The notes below the pieces were generated by a model, which had not been told where the DNA came from, ran no database searches, and saw only the letters and a program-made list of their open reading frames with translations. Position numbers and translations under genes: made by a program. A stretch of 64,000 nt of DNA from JBBRYK01 sp038237665 (lineage in GTDB: Bacteria; Actinomycetota; Thermoleophilia; Gaiellales; Gaiellaceae). The stretch covers positions 1 to 64,000 of the forward strand of contig JBBRYK010000006.1 in NCBI GenBank assembly GCA_038237665.1, in the 5' to 3' direction. Below, in pieces: positions 61,584-64,000 of this stretch (the first letter of the stretch is position 1; every line of letters starts with the position of its first letter).

Positions 61584-62765
61584 TCACTCCTTCGGCACGA
61601 GGAGTGCTCGTTGCTCGGGGATGCGCGACCACGGAGCAACCTCCACGACCGTGCAGACTGCGCCGGCCCCTGCGCTCGCCCGCGCCTGACGCAGTCCTTC
61701 CTTGAGGCGAACCCGCAGCTCGTCGCCTTCCGGACGCACGAGCTCGAGCTGGCGTCCGGTCGAATCGCCGAGCTCGGCAAGCTCCAGCTTGAGCTTCAGC
61801 ACCGGTGCCGTCAGCTCTGTGAGCTTGGGCCCGATCGCCGCCCGGAGCCGGGCAACCTCGGCGGTGGCCTCTCGCAACGTCACCGTCCGCCGCCACGAGC
61901 CTCCCCCGACAAGCCGCGCCGAGACAGCGACCTTGCGCGGCTCGCGCCCTGCCCGTTCAGGCCGTGCAAGTAGGCGATCGAGCAGCGCCCAGAGCGCCCG
62001 CCGCAGGGTCAACTCGTTCCCGACCGCCTCGGGGAATTCGAGCAGCTCGGCGAGCTCGGCCGCCGGACGCCGCGCGTCGACCTTTCCCGATGCACCACCT
62101 CTCGCCAGACTCCAGGCGCGGCGGCCGTCCGGCCCCAAACGGTCGGCCACAGCCGCGCCCGGAAGCCCGGCAAGCTCTCCCAGCGTGCGCACACCCAGCT
62201 CAGCGAGCTCCTCCCGCCGATCGGACTCGAGCGGTAGGAGCGTGAGCGGGAGCGGCGCGAGGAAATCTCGAGTGCGCTCGCCGGCTACGACGAGGATCTG
62301 ACCCGGCCGCGCCACGCTCGCCGCTGCGAGGGCTGCGAAGCGGCGATCGGCGGCTCCGGCGCGTGGGTCCCACTGTGAGCCGACGGACGCAATCGCCCGG
62401 CGCAGCGCTCGCTCGACACCGCCGTAGAGCCGTTCCACGCCACGCGTGTCGAAATAGGCACAGCCCGGCTCGTCCGGCTCGATCCCGAAGCCTGCGTCCT
62501 CGAGGCGGCGGAGAACTCCCTCCCACTCCTGTTCGGCGCTCGCCGGATCGTGCTCGACGAGAACGAGCGACGGACACATCGCGAGCGCCTCGCCCAGCCG
62601 CATCGCGGGCCGAACGCCTGCCTTCTCGGCCGCAGCCGTGACCGGGCCGAGCCGCGGCTCCGTTCCGGGAACCGGCGCGAGCGCTGCAGGCCCGAGCGCA
62701 AGAGATGGCCGCCGCAGTAGCGCCGCTCGAAGCTCGAAGCCGGGAATGAGGATGCAGGCGATCAT
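61584..62765 (-). CDS. imuB: ImuB-like Y-family polymerase homologue
   Basis: A 393-aa protein: start IACILIPGFELRAALLRRP, AGVRPAMRLGEALAMCPSLVLVE, FDTRGVERLYGGVERAL, GPDGRRAWSLARG and the C-terminal little-finger region. In ImuB the catalytic acids of the palm are lost and the protein serves as a scaffold between DnaE2 and the beta clamp; here FDTRG holds the position of the usual DE pair. Shorter than the 500 or so residues of mycobacterial ImuB. ATG 62765 lies directly beneath the double LexA palindrome. No imuA' is in the window. Confidence 0.9.
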   Translation of the reverse strand: MIACILIPGFELRAALLRRPSLALGPAALAPVPGTEPRLGPVTAAAEKAGVRPAMRLGEALAMCPSLVLVEHDPASAEQEWEGVLRRLEDAGFGIEPDEPGCAYFDTRGVERLYGGVERALRRAIASVGSQWDPRAGAADRRFAALAAASVARPGQILVVAGERTRDFLAPLPLTLLPLESDRREELAELGVRTLGELAGLPGAAVADRLGPDGRRAWSLARGGASGKVDARRPAAELAELLEFPEAVGNELTLRRALWALLDRLLARPERAGREPRKVAVSARLVGGGSWRRTVTLREATAEVARLRAAIGPKLTELTAPVLKLKLELAELGDSTGRQLELVRPEGDELRVRLKEGLRQARASAGAGAVCTVVEVAPWSRIPEQRALLVPKE

Positions 62766-62798
62766 GGGAACGTATGTTCTACCAGAACATACGTTCCC
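62766..62798. promoter_or_regulatory. Double SOS/LexA-type palindrome upstream of imuB
   Basis: GAACGTATGTTC (62768-62779) and GAACATACGTTC (62785-62796) both fit GAAC-N4-GTTC, the Gram-positive and mycobacterial LexA box. They are themselves mirror images, so the whole 33 bases form one palindrome with 15-base arms and a 3-base centre, ending right at the imuB start. Strong damage-inducible control is expected. Confidence 0.85.
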
Positions 62799-62824
62799 CT
62801 GCAAGAGTGTCCTAAACCGGCACC

Positions 62825-63929
62825 TCAGGGACGCAGGAGCTCGGCCAGCGCAGCGTGCCCTCCGAAGTCCGCCCACCCCCAGGCAGGCCCGTCGTGGAGC
62901 AGGTCCTGGATCGTCGGGTCGGCGCCGCCCTCGAGCAGAGCCTCGACCGCTTGCCGATGGCCACCCTGAGCCGCGAGATGCAGGGCCGTGACCCCCTCGC
63001 CGTGGGTCGGGCCGCCGAACGTTCCTCTGAGGTTCGGGTCGGCGCCGAGCTCGAGCAGCCGCCGGATCGCCGCTACGCGGCCGTTCGCGGCCGCCCAGGT
63101 GAGGGCGGTGCCGCGATAGGGGTCGGCGTCGAGCCGCGCGCCGAGCTCGACGAGCAGGTCGAGCGCCTCGACGCGGTCGCTCTTCGCCGCCCACACGAGC
63201 GCCTCGTCGAGTATCTCCTGCGGGTCGTCCGAGGGCTCCCAGGCCGGGAAGCCGCCATGGGGCCGGTAGAACGCCCGATGCGCGCCCGCCTCGGGCGTCC
63301 CGGCCAGTCGGCGAATCTCGTCCACCAGTCCGAGCCCGGCGGCCACACGAAGGTTCCCCGGCGCCCGGCCCAGCACGTCCACGACGTCACGGTGCCCCCA
63401 GAACAGCGCGACGAACCACAGGCGTCCCGCCGTCACCGCGGGCCGAGAGTCCGGGGTCTGCGCCGGCGCCCAGGAGGAGCTCCGCGAGCTCACGTTGATC
63501 TGAATACCCGGCCTGGTGGAGCGCCGTCCAGTCGTACTCGTTGCCGCGGTTCGGGTCGGCGCCTCGCTTCAGCAAGAGCCGGACCAGGTCGAGGTCGCAC
63601 GTGGCCGCGGCCATTCCGAGAAGATCGTTGCCATTCGTCCCGCGCGTGTGAACGAGCTCCGGGTGGCGATCGAGCAGCCGCACCAGCTCGGCCTTGTCGC
63701 CCGCCTCGAGCGCCCGATAGGCCAGCATGAAGGGGGGTGGCGGTTCGCTCCCGTCCCTCAGTGCCTCGACATGCTGACGGAGCAGGTCCCAGCTGGCGAA
63801 GCCGTGCCTTCGCGCCAGCTCGCCTCTCGCCTCGTCCTCGCCGATCCCCGCGACGGTCGCGATTCCCGCCGCGCGCCCCTCGTAGTAATCGAGGTCGGTG
63901 TGGAACGGTTGCTCCGCGTCCACGCTCAA
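62825..63929 (-). pseudogene. Ankyrin-repeat protein, single frameshift near 63410
   Basis: The 5' part (TTG 63929) reads ARRHGFASWDLLRQHVEAL, then ankyrin units FMLAYRALEAGDKAELVRLLDRHPELV, DLLGMAAATCDLDLVRLLLKRGADPN and DWTALHQAGYSDQRELAELLLGAGADPG. Near 63410 one base is gained and the protein continues in the next frame: VALFWGHRDVVDVL, DEALVWAAKSDRVEALDLLVELGARLD, ALTWAAANGRVAAIRRLLELGADPN and ALHLAAQGGHRQAVEALLEGGADP, to a stop at 62825. The two halves together make one protein of about 365 residues. It is either a fresh pseudogene or a sequencing error. Ankyrin arrays bind proteins; target unknown. Confidence 0.85.
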
Positions 63930-64000
63930 TGTCCCTTCAGGAGATGATTTCTACGTCCCAGCGAACCGATCCGCTAGCAAGTTGCGCATTCTTCCCCACA

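Overview
The window is a GC-rich actinobacterial chromosome segment. Gene content suggests the class Thermoleophilia or a relative: DivIVA, SepF, YggT, PgeF and YggS beside lspA/rluD; an ImuB/DUF6504/DnaE2 mutasome; MurA with Asp at the active-site Cys; long operons in which stop and start codons overlap. That placement is inference, because no 16S gene is present.

Layout. (1) 1-6.0 kb: the 5' part of a phosphoketolase gene, an intact cysteine-synthase-like gene and several gene relics (malic enzyme, FtsH, ferric reductase plus ApbE, NagZ-type GH3) that have lost their middles or one end. (2) 6.0-31.9 kb: a probable old genomic island of about 26 kb. It lies between an intact tRNA-Pro(GGG) with an adjacent tyrosine-recombinase relic (31.4-32.0 kb) and a 29-bp exact copy of the tRNA 3' end at 5995-6023. 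Its core is a minus-strand operon of 18 genes (about 23.9 to 6.1 kb): branched-chain/aromatic-acid-type ABC transporter, alcohol and aldehyde dehydrogenases, CoA-transferase, pcaHGBDC, pobA, acetoacetyl-CoA synthetase, amidase and amidohydrolase. A divergent IclR regulator with a putative operator over its own start codon flanks it. Read together, these genes would import an aromatic compound, oxidise it to 4-hydroxybenzoate, hydroxylate that to protocatechuate and run the beta-ketoadipate pathway as far as 3-oxoadipyl-CoA; no pcaF thiolase is present. The island also carries a MetE-like methyltransferase, an alpha/beta hydrolase, an IS110 relic, a two-component system, a triple-repeat secreted protein and a CHRD protein. 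(3) 32-44.3 kb: a housekeeping block (PPK2 relic, XRE regulator, proS, ispG, a WxL-like secreted pair, rseP, dxr, cdsA, uppS, frr, pyrH, tsf, rpsB). (4) 44.5-55 kb: a long hairpin repeat, then rluD-like, lspA, dksA-like, DUF167, divIVA, yggT, sepF, yggS, pgeF, a hollowed methyltransferase, a DHH-CBS-CCA transferase fusion, ridA, a degenerate hisB and murA. (5) 54.7-64 kb: HD protein, class V aminotransferase, endonuclease/phosphatase protein, GH15 and membrane-protein relics, DnaE2, DUF6504, and ImuB under a double LexA-type palindrome, ending in a frameshifted ankyrin-repeat gene.

Two themes run through the window. First, many genes keep their first and last codons while the catalytic middle is gone, sometimes in frame; this is either real hollowing decay or an assembly artefact. 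Second, stop/start overlaps occur in all four NTGA forms, including three apparent CTG starts (pobA, rluD-like, lspA).
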